A stretch of 59,616 nucleotides of DNA from Nostoc sp. T09 (GCF_002154695.1 NZ_MTAV01000039.1:1-59616), one strand, 5' to 3'. Positions 9,096-19,364 are shown, numbered from the stretch's first letter. Numbers and translations are program-made. Notes: a model not told the origin generated them from the sequence alone.

Positions 9096-12000
9096 ATGTT
9101 CTGGAAATGGTGCTTGAGACTATTAATAGTATTCCTAGGGCTGTGGCTACTCTTGGATATAACTTCCCGTTTAGGAGTAGAAATTTTCTGGTTTCAGGAA
9201 GTCGGCTATTTGCAAGTATTTCTGTTAAGACTGGTAACTCGGGGCGGTTTATGGGTAGCCGTGGTAGGCATAAGTGCTGCCTATCTATTGGGAAACCTGC
9301 GATTAGCACAACGGTTAAAGTATCCTCGGCTTCTGAAAATTGCGCCAGTTAGACGTGAGGAAGCAGAACTTAGTAGTGAGTTAAAAAACTTTCTCAGTCC
9401 TCAGTATCCCAGAGGCGATCAAACCCAGGCACCTAATACGCAACGCTTCATACAATTAAGATTGCGCTGGCTGCTACCGTTAGCTTTGGGATTGAGTTTG
9501 TTGGTAGGGTTGATGCTGGCTCATTACGCTGAGATTATTTGGTCGTATTGGTCTGCTGACGTTAACAAGGCTAATCTACCTGTTAGCGCTGTGTTCCAAC
9601 TAGAGAACATTTGGCATTTAGGAAGAAAAATCATTTCCCAAGTCTGGTATCTCGGTTTAGTTGGAGCAATAGCGATCGCTCTATTAATTTATCCGCAATT
9701 TTTGCTCACGGCGATCGCTATTTTGTTCAGTTTCCTATTTGGACTAATAGGTTACCAAAATTGGGCAAAGGTGTTGGAATATTTCCATCCCACTTCCTTC
9801 AACAGCAGCGATCCGCTATTTGGTCGAGATATTAGCTTTTATGTATTTTCCCTACCAATCTGGGAACTTTTAGAACTCTGGCTGATGGGATTATTTTTGT
9901 ATAGCTTCCTTGCTGTTACCCTTACCTATCTCCTATCAGCAGACAGTCTCAGCCAGGGAATTTTTCCTGGGTTTTCACCACCACAGCAGCGTCATTTATA
10001 TGCTTTGGGTGGTGGATTCATGCTAGCTGTTGCCTTCAGTTATTTGTTGAGTCGTTATGAATTAGTATATTCATCCCGTGGAGTAAGTTACGGTGCTAGC
10101 TATACCGACGTGATGGCACAGTTGCCAGCTGACAACGTTTTGTTTGTTCTGGCGGTGGCGATCGCCTTCTACCTATTGTGGCAAACGATTTTCTGGAAAC
10201 CAAAATCCCCACATCGCCGATTCGTGTTTTATGGATTAGGAATTTATCTGGCGCTGACGGTAGTAGGTGGTTTTCTCATCCCCACTGTGGTGCAATATTT
10301 AGTGGTTGAGCCTAATGAATTGCAACGAGAGCAACCCTACATTCAGCGTACTATTGCTTCGACGCGGCAAGCATTCGATTTAGAAGCGATCGATGCTAGA
10401 ACGTTCAACCCTCAAGGTCAATTAACTGAAGCTGATCTGAAAGCAAATGACCTAACAATTCGTAATATTCGCCTTTGGGATCAGCGGCCATTGTTAGACA
10501 CTAACCGTCAGTTGCAGCAAATTCGACCTTATTATCGGTTTCCTGATGCTGATATTGACCGCTACACTCTGCAAACAGACGTAACTACCAGCCGACCAGC
10601 CGCGCCACCACCAAATCCTCAACAAAAACCCGTAGTTAGAACAGAACAGCGGCAAGTACTTATTGCTGCACGCGAGTTAGACTACAGTGCCGTACCACAG
10701 CAGGCTCAGACCTGGGTTAACCGCCATCTAATTTATACCCACGGTTTTGGTTTTACCCTTAGCCCAGTTAATACAGTTGGGCCAGGTGGTTTACCTGAGT
10801 ATTTTGTCAAAGATATTAGCGGTGATAGCAGCGCCCTCACCACTTCGAGTAAAGCCATTCGCGACAGTATTCCTATTGGCCAGCCACGAATTTATTACGG
10901 TGAAATTGCTAATAATTATGTAATGACTGGTACAAGAGTTAGAGAACTGGACTATCCCAGTGGTAGCGACAATGTTTACCACAGCTACGATGGACGAGGT
11001 GGAATTACTATTGGTGCAACCTGGCGGAAGTGGCTATTTGCCAGGTATTTGAAGGATTGGCAGATGGCGCTAACCAGAGATTTTTTACCAGATACAAAGG
11101 TTTTGTTGCGGCGAAATGTGAAGCAACGAATTCGAGCGATCGCACCTTTTTTAAGGTATGACAGCGATCCTTATTTAGTTGTTGCTAATGCCAATCTTGA
11201 CAATACTAATCCAGATTTCCCAACTAATCAAAACTATCTTTACTGGATTGTTGATGCCTACACAACAAGTCATCATTATCCTTACTCAGACACTGATAGC
11301 GATGGCATTAACTATATCCGCAATTCCGTCAAGGTCGTAATTGATGCTTACAATGGCACTGTTAACTTCTACATTGCCGATGCCACTGACCCGATAATTG
11401 CTACTTGGCAGAATATCTTCCCTCAACTATTTAAACCTTTGAGTGCGATGCCTGCAACTCTCAGCAGCCATCTTCGCTATCCGGTAGACTTTTTCAAGAT
11501 TCAATCTGAACGTTTGATGACATACCACATGACCGATAGTCAGGTATTTTACAATCGGGAAGACCAATGGCAGATCCCTAACGAAATTTATGGCAGTGAA
11601 GCCCGTCCCCTAGAACCGTATTATTTGATTACCAGCCTACCCAACGTATCCTTAGAAGAATTTGTCCTATTACTGCCCTACACTCCTAAACAACGGACTA
11701 ACTTAATCGCTTGGCTAGCAGCGCGATCGGATGGTAAAAACTACGGTAAGTTGTTACTGTATGTCTTTCCTAAAGAACGCTTAGTTTACGGACCAGAGCA
11801 AATTGAGGCGAGAATTAACCAAGATCCAATAATTTCTCAGCAAATTTCTTTATGGAATCGCCAAGGTTCAAGAGCTATTCAGGGTAATCTCTTGGTGATA
11901 CCGATAGAACAATCCCTGCTTTACGTCGAGCCAATTTATTTAGAAGCCACACAAAATAGCTTGCCCACCTTAGTGCGGGTAGTCGTCGCTTATGAAAACC

Positions 12001-12113
12001 GAATTGTCATGGCACAAACCTTAGAACAGGCATTACAAGCAATCTTTCAACCACAAGTGACACCAGCCCCTGCAATTATCCGTCCGCTTGAGGAAGCAAC
12101 TCCACCCAGTTAG
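9096..12113 (+). CDS. UPF0182 family integral membrane protein
   Basis: This is a 1005-residue protein of the UPF0182/COG1615 family, of unknown function. The N-terminal third holds about seven hydrophobic membrane segments (roughly residues 5-25, 46-66, 120-142, 185-210, 250-275, 300-322, 345-365). Then comes a long, presumably extracytoplasmic soluble region (about 410-960) with the family's conserved Tyr/Trp-rich blocks and acidic motifs such as YSDTDSDG near 740. A Pro-rich linker at about 500-520 and a Pro-rich C-terminus are likely flexible. The ATG at 9096 gives a hydrophobic first helix. No motif shows an enzymatic role. Neighbours do not suggest a pathway. Confidence 0.9.
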   Translation: MFWKWCLRLLIVFLGLWLLLDITSRLGVEIFWFQEVGYLQVFLLRLVTRGGLWVAVVGISAAYLLGNLRLAQRLKYPRLLKIAPVRREEAELSSELKNFLSPQYPRGDQTQAPNTQRFIQLRLRWLLPLALGLSLLVGLMLAHYAEIIWSYWSADVNKANLPVSAVFQLENIWHLGRKIISQVWYLGLVGAIAIALLIYPQFLLTAIAILFSFLFGLIGYQNWAKVLEYFHPTSFNSSDPLFGRDISFYVFSLPIWELLELWLMGLFLYSFLAVTLTYLLSADSLSQGIFPGFSPPQQRHLYALGGGFMLAVAFSYLLSRYELVYSSRGVSYGASYTDVMAQLPADNVLFVLAVAIAFYLLWQTIFWKPKSPHRRFVFYGLGIYLALTVVGGFLIPTVVQYLVVEPNELQREQPYIQRTIASTRQAFDLEAIDARTFNPQGQLTEADLKANDLTIRNIRLWDQRPLLDTNRQLQQIRPYYRFPDADIDRYTLQTDVTTSRPAAPPPNPQQKPVVRTEQRQVLIAARELDYSAVPQQAQTWVNRHLIYTHGFGFTLSPVNTVGPGGLPEYFVKDISGDSSALTTSSKAIRDSIPIGQPRIYYGEIANNYVMTGTRVRELDYPSGSDNVYHSYDGRGGITIGATWRKWLFARYLKDWQMALTRDFLPDTKVLLRRNVKQRIRAIAPFLRYDSDPYLVVANANLDNTNPDFPTNQNYLYWIVDAYTTSHHYPYSDTDSDGINYIRNSVKVVIDAYNGTVNFYIADATDPIIATWQNIFPQLFKPLSAMPATLSSHLRYPVDFFKIQSERLMTYHMTDSQVFYNREDQWQIPNEIYGSEARPLEPYYLITSLPNVSLEEFVLLLPYTPKQRTNLIAWLAARSDGKNYGKLLLYVFPKERLVYGPEQIEARINQDPIISQQISLWNRQGSRAIQGNLLVIPIEQSLLYVEPIYLEATQNSLPTLVRVVVAYENRIVMAQTLEQALQAIFQPQVTPAPAIIRPLEEATPPS

Positions 12114-12181
12114 TAGCAGATTTGACGAAAAAGTAAGGTTTCCTCAGGTTCAGGAAGCAGGACGATAGTTAAAAATATTGC

Positions 12182-12209
12182 TTGGCAATTTTGAAATTTG
12201 GCATATAAT
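12182..12209 (+). promoter_or_regulatory. Sigma-70-type promoter for the glycine-zipper lipoprotein gene
   Basis: TTGGCA (12182-12187), a 16-base spacer and a perfect TATAAT (12204-12209) lie 65 bases before the ATG at 12275. Confidence 0.6.
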
Positions 12210-12274
12210 CTTTAAAAAATTAGGCTTTGCCCCGGTTTTCTGAGTTTATTTTCATATTTCAAAATCTCCCAAAA

Positions 12275-12904
12275 ATGAAAAACTTCATCCCATTGTTACT
12301 AAGTGTGGCTTTAGTTAGTAACACTGTTGCTTGTAGTAAGCCAAACGATCAAGTTGCGACTAGTACTAATTCTACTAAAACTAGTAATCCTCAAAATTCA
12401 CAAGTATCCATACCAGCAGGAACAAGTTTTGATACTACCCTTCAACAAGGGTTGTCGACGGGTAAAAATAGTAATGATGAGGGCTTTAGTCTCCGAGTAA
12501 AAGACTCTGTAAAGGGCGTAAAACCTGACTTAAAAGATGCTCAAATTCAGGGACATTTAGAAAATGTAGTCAAAGCAGCTAAAGGTAAAAAAGCTACTTT
12601 ACGTCTAGTTTTTGATGAAATTACGTTCAAAAATGGTGAAACTTATCCCATTGATGCTGCTTTAGTAAATACTCAGGTAGAATCAAAAACCAAAGGGAAA
12701 TTTATCCAGAATGCTGGACTGATTTTAGGCGGAGCAGTTGCAGGTCATTTTGTCGGCAAGAAAACTAATGTGAAACATGGTGGTTTAGCAGGTGCTGCTG
12801 CTGCGACTGCTTATGTTCTATCTAGTCCTGGGGGTGAAGTAGTCCTCAAAAAAGGCACAAAAATTAAACTAAAACTCAAATCTGCTCTTGGTAGTACACA
12901 ATAA
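12275..12904 (+). CDS. Putative exported lipoprotein with glycine-zipper segment
   Basis: I start at the ATG at 12275 (209 residues), because it directly begins a signal sequence: Lys near the N-terminus, a hydrophobic run (residues 5-17), then TVAC with Cys at about 20 as the likely lipidation site. The longer frame from 12227 would bury this signal. Residues 25-60 are Ser/Thr/Asn-rich and probably disordered. The middle (about 65-140) looks like a compact beta-rich domain. Residues about 150-185 carry a GxxxGxxxG-like glycine-zipper run, and the C-terminus is Lys-rich. A plausible role is in the cell envelope. It has a good promoter upstream and a structured repeat downstream. Confidence 0.7.
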   Translation: MKNFIPLLLSVALVSNTVACSKPNDQVATSTNSTKTSNPQNSQVSIPAGTSFDTTLQQGLSTGKNSNDEGFSLRVKDSVKGVKPDLKDAQIQGHLENVVKAAKGKKATLRLVFDEITFKNGETYPIDAALVNTQVESKTKGKFIQNAGLILGGAVAGHFVGKKTNVKHGGLAGAAAATAYVLSSPGGEVVLKKGTKIKLKLKSALGSTQ

Positions 12905-12920
12905 AATGCATTGAGTAGTT

Positions 12921-13010
12921 ACTGCTGGCATAAAATTATGGTTTCTCTAACAAACTTTTGGTAGTAAAATGATTTAATATTTATTAATAACTACCAAAAT
13001 TGCCAGCAGT
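12921..13010. repeat. 90-bp nested inverted-repeat element
   Basis: Outer arms ACTGCTGGCA (12921-12930) and TGCCAGCAGT (13001-13010) enclose inner arms TTTTGGTAGT (12956-12965) and ACTACCAAAA (12990-12999). The two right arms are separated by one base, so the element could fold as stacked stems. It follows the lipoprotein stop by 17 bases and may act as a terminator or be a small non-autonomous mobile element. The rest of the gap to 13233 is AT-rich with no gene. Confidence 0.7.
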
Positions 13011-13233
13011 TAGAAAATAAACTAATTATCGAAATTTTATATTTGCTCGAATTCTATTGATATTTGGATTCTATTAGTGCTAATTCTAAGTTGCTTCCTA
13101 AGTTAATAAAGTTCGCACCAGAGTAATAGCAACCTACCTATTTTGGAATAATTTTGTGAACAGTCCGATCGCATTAGTTTAGTTTTGTTACATTTGAGTT
13201 TGAGATTGGACATCAAGCAGCAAAAATAATTCA

Positions 13234-13839
13234 GTGACTAAGCACCTTTACCAGCCAACGCTGTTCCATTGGATAAATTGGAGAGGCAAACGCCACTTAT
13301 CTAAGATAATTGGGGCAGGATGGGCAGCGATCGCACTTTGCTTAACAGGATGTGAGCAAGTGATGGAGTATTTGCCACCGTTGCCGAGAATTGAAATACC
13401 ATCAAATCAGCCGCCACAACCGCTACAACTTGCCCAAACTCCACAAACTGCCCAAATTGAGGCACAAGTTCGCCAACAAATCAACCAAGTGCGCCAAAAA
13501 AATGGACTTCAACCCTTACAAAACAATGAAAAATTGGCGCAAGTTGCTCGGAAATACAGTCGGCAAATGATCGAAAAAAACTTTTTCAGTCACACTGGAT
13601 CGGATGGTAGTACTCTCAGCGATAGAGTTCGCGCTGGCGGAATCATATATTGGATGGTAGGAGAAAACTTATTTAGAAGCAAAAATATTCCCCAGCCTGT
13701 ATCAGCAGCAGTTGCGGGTTGGTTAGCAAGTCCTGGACATCGAGAAAATCTTCTCCGTCCGGTATTTAGAGAAACGGGTGTCGGAGTGTGGCGCAAAGGC
13801 AATACCTACATCATTACTCAGTTGTTTTTGCGGGGTTAA
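13234..13839 (+). CDS. CAP/SCP-domain lipoprotein
   Basis: This 201-residue exported protein contains a CAP (cysteine-rich secretory/PR-1, SCP-like) domain at about 72-200. It includes the GENLF motif, the conserved WLASPGHRENLL helix and a final GVGVW...YIITQLF strand. The N-terminus has a perfect lipobox, LTGC, with Cys at about 40, preceded by a hydrophobic segment and an unusually long basic n-region of about 25 residues. The only in-frame start is GTG at 13234. A Pro-rich linker (about 48-70) separates lipid anchor and domain. Bacterial CAP proteins are envelope proteins of mostly unknown activity. Confidence 0.88.
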   Translation: MTKHLYQPTLFHWINWRGKRHLSKIIGAGWAAIALCLTGCEQVMEYLPPLPRIEIPSNQPPQPLQLAQTPQTAQIEAQVRQQINQVRQKNGLQPLQNNEKLAQVARKYSRQMIEKNFFSHTGSDGSTLSDRVRAGGIIYWMVGENLFRSKNIPQPVSAAVAGWLASPGHRENLLRPVFRETGVGVWRKGNTYIITQLFLRG

Positions 13840-13894
13840 CAACTTCGCTGAAATATTGGAATTGGTTTTTACAATCCGAAATCCAAAATAGGAA

Positions 13895-14323
13895 TTAGTA
13901 TCTGCTACTAGGTAAAACTAGAATGTCTACCATTTCACCTATTACTAATCCCAATACTGCTAAAACGGTTAAAACTAAAAATGAATCAAATTTACTCAAG
14001 CCTGCAAAACGCATTTCTAAATCAGCTAAAAATGTGGTTGCTACTGGTATAAGAAACAGACTGAATAGTAGCGACCAAGTTGCGACTAGAGCAATTGATA
14101 GACTTAAAAATAAAATAATTATTACGGTTTGAGAGCCAAAACTAAACAATTGCTCTAACCAAGTGATACTTTTTCTAGCTATAGCTAGAGCCACAGCAGT
14201 TATAAAACCTCCCGCTAACCAAATAATGTGATGAGCAGCGAGATACCATCCTAGCAGAGTATAAGCTAGCCAGAGTAATGCCAAAGGCATCCAAGGAATC
14301 CTGTTGTGAAAATCTATATTCAT
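13895..14323 (-). CDS. Small integral membrane protein, unknown function
   Basis: From the ATG at 14323 the protein has 142 residues with four or five hydrophobic helices (about 10-28, 32-50, 63-90, 92-108, 118-136) and short polar loops. The frame could extend to a TTG at 14365, but the ATG begins a more typical short N-terminus. I do not recognise the family. The gene is convergent with the CAP-domain gene, 55 bases apart. Confidence 0.65.
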   Translation of the reverse strand: MNIDFHNRIPWMPLALLWLAYTLLGWYLAAHHIIWLAGGFITAVALAIARKSITWLEQLFSFGSQTVIIILFLSLSIALVATWSLLFSLFLIPVATTFLADLEMRFAGLSKFDSFLVLTVLAVLGLVIGEMVDILVLPSSRY

Positions 14324-14365
14324 AATTTTCAAAAATCCAACGTAACTAGGTTTTGATTTAATCAA

Positions 14366-15100
14366 ACATTGGGATTCTATGGCGCAATTTAATCTAGCTA
14401 TAGAAATCCTATAGGAATCCGATTTGATTAAAAAATTTCAGTATCTGTAGGAGTGGGCAGTGCCCACCCTACGTCCTATAGACCATTTATCAAAAACCTT
14501 AAGCAGTGTAAAGTGGGACGTAGCCACTAAAACCCAGATATGATGGGTATTGCCCACCCTACGATCTATTAAAATTCTAGCTTTTAAATATAAAAATAAT
14601 TATTGTGAAAGGACATATTTAAAGTTTATAAAAAAATACTGATTTTTTATAATAGGTGAACTTTATTATGAAATGAACTTTTAAAATTAATTTTTAACTA
14701 ACGTAAATACTATTAATATTTAATTTTAAGTCTGTAGCTGTCGCTATTTAATATGCGCATATATTTTATCATAAAGACTTTTTTTTGCAAGGTAAATCAT
14801 TAATTTACTCCTTTAGATATATAACTGTAATTAACAAGCAAAACTCTCGGCAGATATACGATAACTTTTCTTTTGCTAAACCTATAATTGAAGCTTTACA
14901 TTTCTGAATTTCACACAAGCCAGTACAAGATTTATAAAAATTATTTTCACTTGCCAGACAATTTTAACTGGTTGCCAAAAATATGCTGGTCAAAATGTAC
15001 TGTCTGTTGACATGTCAGCGCTTCGCATATGTAATGCTATTTACCATGTATCAAATATTACAGATGCCAAAAGTTAATATAATAGCCAAAGGTAAAGAAT
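14366..15100. other. AT-rich intergenic region with dispersed GTGGGCA palindromes
   Basis: No gene is seen in these 735 bases. Positions 14447-14473 form a near-palindrome (GTAGGAGTGGGCA / TGCCCACCCTAC). A degenerate half copy lies at about 14540-14563. A related perfect palindrome occurs at 37478-37500. The part from 14580 to 15060 is very AT-rich with no further structure that I can support. Confidence 0.6.
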
Positions 15101-15505
15101 ATGTCTATTGAGTTAATACTGCAAAAGGATCTGGTTGCAGATGAAAATATTCCTCAAGTAACGCGGCATGAGGTCAAATATGAACAAGCAAAATCCGATC
15201 AATTTACCATACCTGATGTTGCTATATCTTTAACTCCTCTGGCGTTGCTCATCAGTTGGATCGTTTTCTTTCTAATTTTACGCAAGAACCAAACATCTGT
15301 AGACAATAAAAGAATTTTTATCATCAATAGTCTACATAAAGTTCCTTGTAAAAACTGTAAGTATTATTCAAATAATCATTATGTTAAATGTGCAGTACAA
15401 CCTTCTATCGTGATGACAGAAGAAGCTAAAAACTGCTCTGAATACTCAGCACATAAGAGCAAATTTTCCCCTAGAAATATGTTTGACAGGGATGAGAATT
15501 CTTAG
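15101..15505 (+). CDS. Membrane-anchored protein with a four-cysteine (probable metal-binding) tail
   Basis: This 134-residue protein has a single hydrophobic helix at about 43-60. The cytosolic-type tail has a conserved-looking cluster PCKNCKYYSNN (Cys 83 and 86), KCA (Cys 97) and NCSEY (Cys 112). This Cys-x2-Cys-x10-Cys-x14-Cys pattern recurs, as I recall, in several cyanobacterial hypothetical proteins and would suit a zinc or iron-sulfur site. The ATG at 15101 is the only good start. Function unknown. It is flanked by long AT-rich gaps, so it is probably a single-gene unit. Confidence 0.7.
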   Translation: MSIELILQKDLVADENIPQVTRHEVKYEQAKSDQFTIPDVAISLTPLALLISWIVFFLILRKNQTSVDNKRIFIINSLHKVPCKNCKYYSNNHYVKCAVQPSIVMTEEAKNCSEYSAHKSKFSPRNMFDRDENS

Positions 15506-15905
15506 TAATTTTTTAGTTTTGTGGCTACAGCATAATTCAGAGATCAAACAGGCTATATGCCTAGCTTTAAACCCTGGTTTGTGTACTTTACCAAATTGCA
15601 ATCGGCTGTAAATACAGTTGTAGGTGAATTTGGCGATCGCGCTTGCTGCTTCTCTAGGTTGATCGCCTGGTAGCCTACTTTCTAGCTGTTTGCTACCTCT
15701 GAGTCCAAAATATTTGTGGCAATTTTGCAAAAATTATTATATTGAATTTAAATTATTTCGCTACTTTCTGGTATAATCTTCGCAACCATTCGCATAAAAA
15801 GCTAGATTCTAGCTTTTGCAGTCGTAATTGTTAGCACAATGAAAATTTATCCTTTTTGAATTAAGACCCTTTTAGCTAAGGGGAACTGTCAAGCAATTTA
15901 TACTT
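15506..15905. other. Intergenic stretch, no gene seen
   Basis: These 400 bases carry one GGCGATCGCG HIP1-type site at 15632 and an AT-rich right half. A reverse-strand frame at 15446-15730 lacks a recognisable start and protein character and overlaps the preceding gene. Confidence 0.5.
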
Positions 15906-16103
15906 ATGATTATTACCCTAATTTTAGCTTGGATCGTATTTGCAGTATTGTGGAAAATTTTGAAAACGACTGTAAAAACTGCATTGACTATAGCTGCGAT
16001 CCTAGTTTTATTACAAATAGGTTTTGGCATTACTCTCCAGGATATTTTGTATCAAATAATTCATTTGCCTGACACCTTATCTCAGATACGTAGCGGCAAA
16101 TAA
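15906..16103 (+). CDS. Small two-helix membrane protein, unknown function
   Basis: This 65-residue protein is mostly hydrophobic, with helices at about 2-17 and 24-42 joined by a basic turn (Lys/Thr rich), then an amphipathic tail ending in RSGK. Such short hydrophobic proteins are common and conserved in cyanobacteria. No family is recognised with certainty. A strong intrinsic terminator starts six bases past the stop, supporting a real expressed gene. Confidence 0.6.
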   Translation: MIITLILAWIVFAVLWKILKTTVKTALTIAAILVLLQIGFGITLQDILYQIIHLPDTLSQIRSGK

Positions 16104-16108
16104 TCAGA

Positions 16109-16150
16109 ATGAAGGATGAAGTGACAAAATTTTCATCCTTCATCCTTTTT
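16109..16150 (+). terminator. Intrinsic terminator after the 65-residue membrane protein
   Basis: A 12-bp perfect stem (ATGAAGGATGAA at 16109-16120, TTCATCCTTCAT at 16132-16143) with an 11-base loop is followed by CCTTTTT. It lies between two convergent genes and may serve both. Confidence 0.85.
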
Positions 16151-16153
16151 CAA

Positions 16154-16654
16154 TCAATTATTGTGTAATGTTGAAAACTTTGCTAAAGCATCCTTGACAG
16201 TTGCAGGTAGCTGACGCATGATTTTACCTCGCTCACGATCTAATGCTACTAAAGTCACTTTGGCAGTTACATACAATTGTTGTCCATCGGTTGAGACAAT
16301 AGCGTAATCCCAATTGATCCGCACACCAGTCACATCAGCCATGCGGGTTTTAACTACTACTGCCATACCTAATTGGATAGAACGATGGTAGCGTACAGAA
16401 AGTTCTACAACTGGTAAGTCGCAACCTAATGCCACTAAATCGGCATATTCAATGCCAATAGAGCGCAAGCATTCTATCCGTGCTTCTTCCATCCAAGCTA
16501 TATAGGAACCATGCCAAACAACGCCTATATAATCGGTATGGTGAGGTTGTACTCTGACAGGATAGGCAAACCAATTGTCAAATGCATGATTTAATGGTCT
16601 GTCAATGGCACTAGTTGGTGGGAGTTCAGGTTGACTTGGTTTTCCTGGTGACAT
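16154..16654 (-). CDS. Acyl-CoA thioesterase, hotdog fold (4HBT/YbgC type)
   Basis: The 166-residue protein has one 4-hydroxybenzoyl-CoA-thioesterase-like hotdog domain at about 28-150. The catalytic-helix signature is HTDYIGVVWHGSYIAWMEEAR-like (Asp 41 in the position of the YbgC catalytic Asp, then the long helix). A second motif, LPVVELSVRYHRSI, is typical of the family. The first 25 residues are Pro-rich and probably disordered. Substrate is unknown: it could act on aromatic acyl-CoA (for example in phylloquinone synthesis) or on short-chain acyl-CoA. The gene is alone on its strand with a clear ATG start at 16654. Confidence 0.82.
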   Translation of the reverse strand: MSPGKPSQPELPPTSAIDRPLNHAFDNWFAYPVRVQPHHTDYIGVVWHGSYIAWMEEARIECLRSIGIEYADLVALGCDLPVVELSVRYHRSIQLGMAVVVKTRMADVTGVRINWDYAIVSTDGQQLYVTAKVTLVALDRERGKIMRQLPATVKDALAKFSTLHNN

Positions 16655-16856
16655 CTTGCAATTTCTGGGTAACTATAAATTTCTTCCTTTGAAATAGCAT
16701 AAAAATTAGTTACCGAGAATTGGGAGTGCTCATCCAAGAATCCTATAACTTCTCATAAAACCAAGCGCAGCTATGGTTTCATAGTTGTGGGGAGTGTCAA
16801 ATTGTAGAATTTACAAATTTTGCATTGACGCTGCCAAAAATAGGAGGTGTTTTGTT

Positions 16857-18929
16857 ATGCTGTTTTATATTCAGCGTTTCAGTGTTTTTTTTATTACCAA
16901 CCTTGTTTTTTTTGTTTCTGGGTGTAGCCAGCTAGAGAATCAACAGGTAAATCCAAATGTCAGGGCACAGCAAAACTCCCTAGAAACAACTCAGCCATCA
17001 CCTGATAACCAAAAAGACTCTAAAATCAGAATCCTCAACGAAGAGGCTATTAAAATATCTGAGCAAGGTCAATTAAAAGAAGCTTTGCAGAGATTAGAAC
17101 AAGCTTTAGCCACTAGCAGAGATTTGGGAGACCGTTATTGGGAAGCTGTAACTTTAAACAACATTGGCAGGATCTACCAAAAACAAGCCAATTACTCCCA
17201 AGCACTCCAATCTTATCAGCAAGCTTTATTAATTAATAAAGAACTTGGCGATCGCGTCCAAACTGGTAAAACCTACAGTAATATCGGTTACTTGTTTGAT
17301 ATCCAGAACCAACCAGAGTTAGCAGTTTTTTTCTACAAGCATTGTTTGATTAATCGTGAGATTGCGCGGCTGAATCCATCAGTGCTTTCAGCATCGCAAC
17401 CAGAGGCCTACAGCATCACTGTTGCCCAAACATATCGCATTTTAGGTGACAAACTGCTGAAACAAGGACGTGTGGCAGAAGCACAACGAAGTATAGATCT
17501 GCTCAAAGTTGAAGAAGTACAGGGATATCTTCAGGGGGTGCGTGGTAATGAACGGACTGCTAAAGGCATTGATATCATCCCTGAAGAAAAAGCCACTAAA
17601 CAAAAATTAGATCAAACGCTAAACAATGCTGTAGAACTGGGTAAAGAATTAACAAAACTACGTCAAATTTCACCCGAACAGCGATCGCCACAACAGAAAC
17701 AACGTATCGAGCAACTAGTAGTAAGTCAACAGCAACTCTTACAACAATTTAACGATTTTATTACCAGTCCGCCAGTTAGGTCACAGTTGGAGCAAATTAG
17801 CCGCACAGCAAAGCGGCAAAGTCTGGACTTGGAAAGTATTAACGAACTTCGGGATAATTTAGCAAAGTTACCTCAAAAAGCTATCTTAATCTATCCATTA
17901 GTTTTACAAGATAGCTTGGAATTGGTAGTAGTAAGTCCGGAATCTGTGCCAATTCATCGCACAGTTGCAGTAACGCGAGAACAGCTAAACCAGGCAATTG
18001 CGGCTTTTCGCCAAGACCTACAAAATCCCCGTAGTAATAATGCCAAAAAAGCTGGCAGCCAGTTGTATGACTGGCTGATCAAACCAATAGAAAATGACAT
18101 TAAAGCTTCAGGTGTCAAGCATCTGATTTACGCACCAGATGACCAGTTACGCTATATTCCTCTAACCGCTTTGTATGATGGCAAGCAATGGCTACTCGAG
18201 CGCTTTAGTGTCAATTACATTACTGCTGCTAGCTTGAGTAACTTTAACACCCAACCAGCATCGAAGTTGAAAGTTTTAGCTGGTGCTTTTATCAAGGGTA
18301 ACTATCAAGTCGAGGTAGGTAATCAACGGCTGGCTTTTGCTGGGTTACCATTTGCAGGCCAAGAAGTAGAGAGTTTAGCCGCTACTATTCCCGGAACTCA
18401 AAAACTGATCGACGAAGCCTTCAGCCCCCAAGGTACTATACCGCAAATGGATGATTATACAATTGTTCATTTAGCGACCCATGCAGCCTTTGTGGTGGGT
18501 AAACCAGAAGATTCATTTATTTTATTTGGCAACGGCGATCGCGTTAATCTTAGAGATGTAGCTACTTGGTCTTTAACCCATGTAGATTTGGTAGTGTTAA
18601 GTGCCTGTGAAACTGGTTTGGGAGGTCAATTAGGTAACGGTGAGGAAATTTTAGGGTTTGGCTACCAAATGCAAAAAACAGGCGCTAGAGCAACTATTGC
18701 TTCCTTGTGGTCTGTGGATGATGGTGGTACTCAAGCATTGATGAGTGCTTTTTACACCCTGTTATCTTCAGGAAAACTAACAAAAGTTGAAGCTCTGCGA
18801 CAAGCACAAATCGCATTAATTACTGGGGACTCGAAGGTCAAAAATAACAATATTCCCATAGCAACCAGCAGTGGTCTCAGCCATCCCTACTATTGGGCCC
18901 CCTTTATTCTGATTGGTAATGGGTTGTGA
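16857..18929 (+). CDS. TPR-CHAT protease-like lipoprotein
   Basis: I start at the ATG at 16857 (690 residues), because it has an excellent ribosome binding site (AGGAGG, 16842-16847) and opens directly into a lipoprotein signal: a hydrophobic run, then VSGC with Cys at about 23. The frame extends upstream to a GTG at 16785, which would bury the signal. After a polar linker come tetratricopeptide repeats (about 50-150). Next is a coiled-coil-prone region (about 230-330), then a C-terminal CHAT caspase-like domain (about 380-690). Its dyad is H542 (HLATH) and C584 (SACETG). CHAT proteins are usually cytosolic; this one appears to be exported and lipid-anchored. Substrate unknown. Confidence 0.88.
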   Translation: MLFYIQRFSVFFITNLVFFVSGCSQLENQQVNPNVRAQQNSLETTQPSPDNQKDSKIRILNEEAIKISEQGQLKEALQRLEQALATSRDLGDRYWEAVTLNNIGRIYQKQANYSQALQSYQQALLINKELGDRVQTGKTYSNIGYLFDIQNQPELAVFFYKHCLINREIARLNPSVLSASQPEAYSITVAQTYRILGDKLLKQGRVAEAQRSIDLLKVEEVQGYLQGVRGNERTAKGIDIIPEEKATKQKLDQTLNNAVELGKELTKLRQISPEQRSPQQKQRIEQLVVSQQQLLQQFNDFITSPPVRSQLEQISRTAKRQSLDLESINELRDNLAKLPQKAILIYPLVLQDSLELVVVSPESVPIHRTVAVTREQLNQAIAAFRQDLQNPRSNNAKKAGSQLYDWLIKPIENDIKASGVKHLIYAPDDQLRYIPLTALYDGKQWLLERFSVNYITAASLSNFNTQPASKLKVLAGAFIKGNYQVEVGNQRLAFAGLPFAGQEVESLAATIPGTQKLIDEAFSPQGTIPQMDDYTIVHLATHAAFVVGKPEDSFILFGNGDRVNLRDVATWSLTHVDLVVLSACETGLGGQLGNGEEILGFGYQMQKTGARATIASLWSVDDGGTQALMSAFYTLLSSGKLTKVEALRQAQIALITGDSKVKNNNIPIATSSGLSHPYYWAPFILIGNGL

Positions 18930-19364
18930 TGATTTATGGCTAGAGATTCAACAATTTACTGCTTAAAGCAATTGCCAGATTTCTAAATTATTTTTTCAGA
19001 GCAAAATTTAGATGGCAAGCCTATTTTACTTCTGATACCAAATTGGAATAGGAATTATTGTTGAAGATTTTTGGAACTGTTTAATGATAAAAATTTTTCA
19101 TCCAAAATCTAAAATCCATCTAAAATCCAGATTTGGTATGACTTATGACTTCTGCTGTAAATCACTGCATCAAGCAGCATCAAATGTAGCTTCCGTGGAG
19201 AAAATTTTCTCAAAAGATATGGTCAGCCAGTCATAGAGAAATCAATTAATGGGAATGGTGAATAGGTAATAAATGAGTGAAAACTAACTCATAATTACCA
19301 ATTCCCAATTACCCAATAGCCCTTTGGTACTTGTTTTGGAATACCCCATTAGATGCAAGAATCC
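18930..19364. other. Intergenic stretch with short tandem repeats
   Basis: No gene is seen. It contains AATTACCCAAT/AATTCCCAATT-like short repeats at about 19290-19320 and an ATCCAAAATCTAAAAT-type repeat at about 19100-19135, both of kinds scattered in Nostocales intergenic DNA. Confidence 0.5.

Noticed and set aside
13923-14132. 69-codon forward frame rich in Lys/Asn/Thr
   Set aside because: It is the antisense shadow of the membrane protein gene at 13895-14323.
15446-15730. 94-codon reverse frame
   Set aside because: Overlaps the four-cysteine protein gene and shows no family features.
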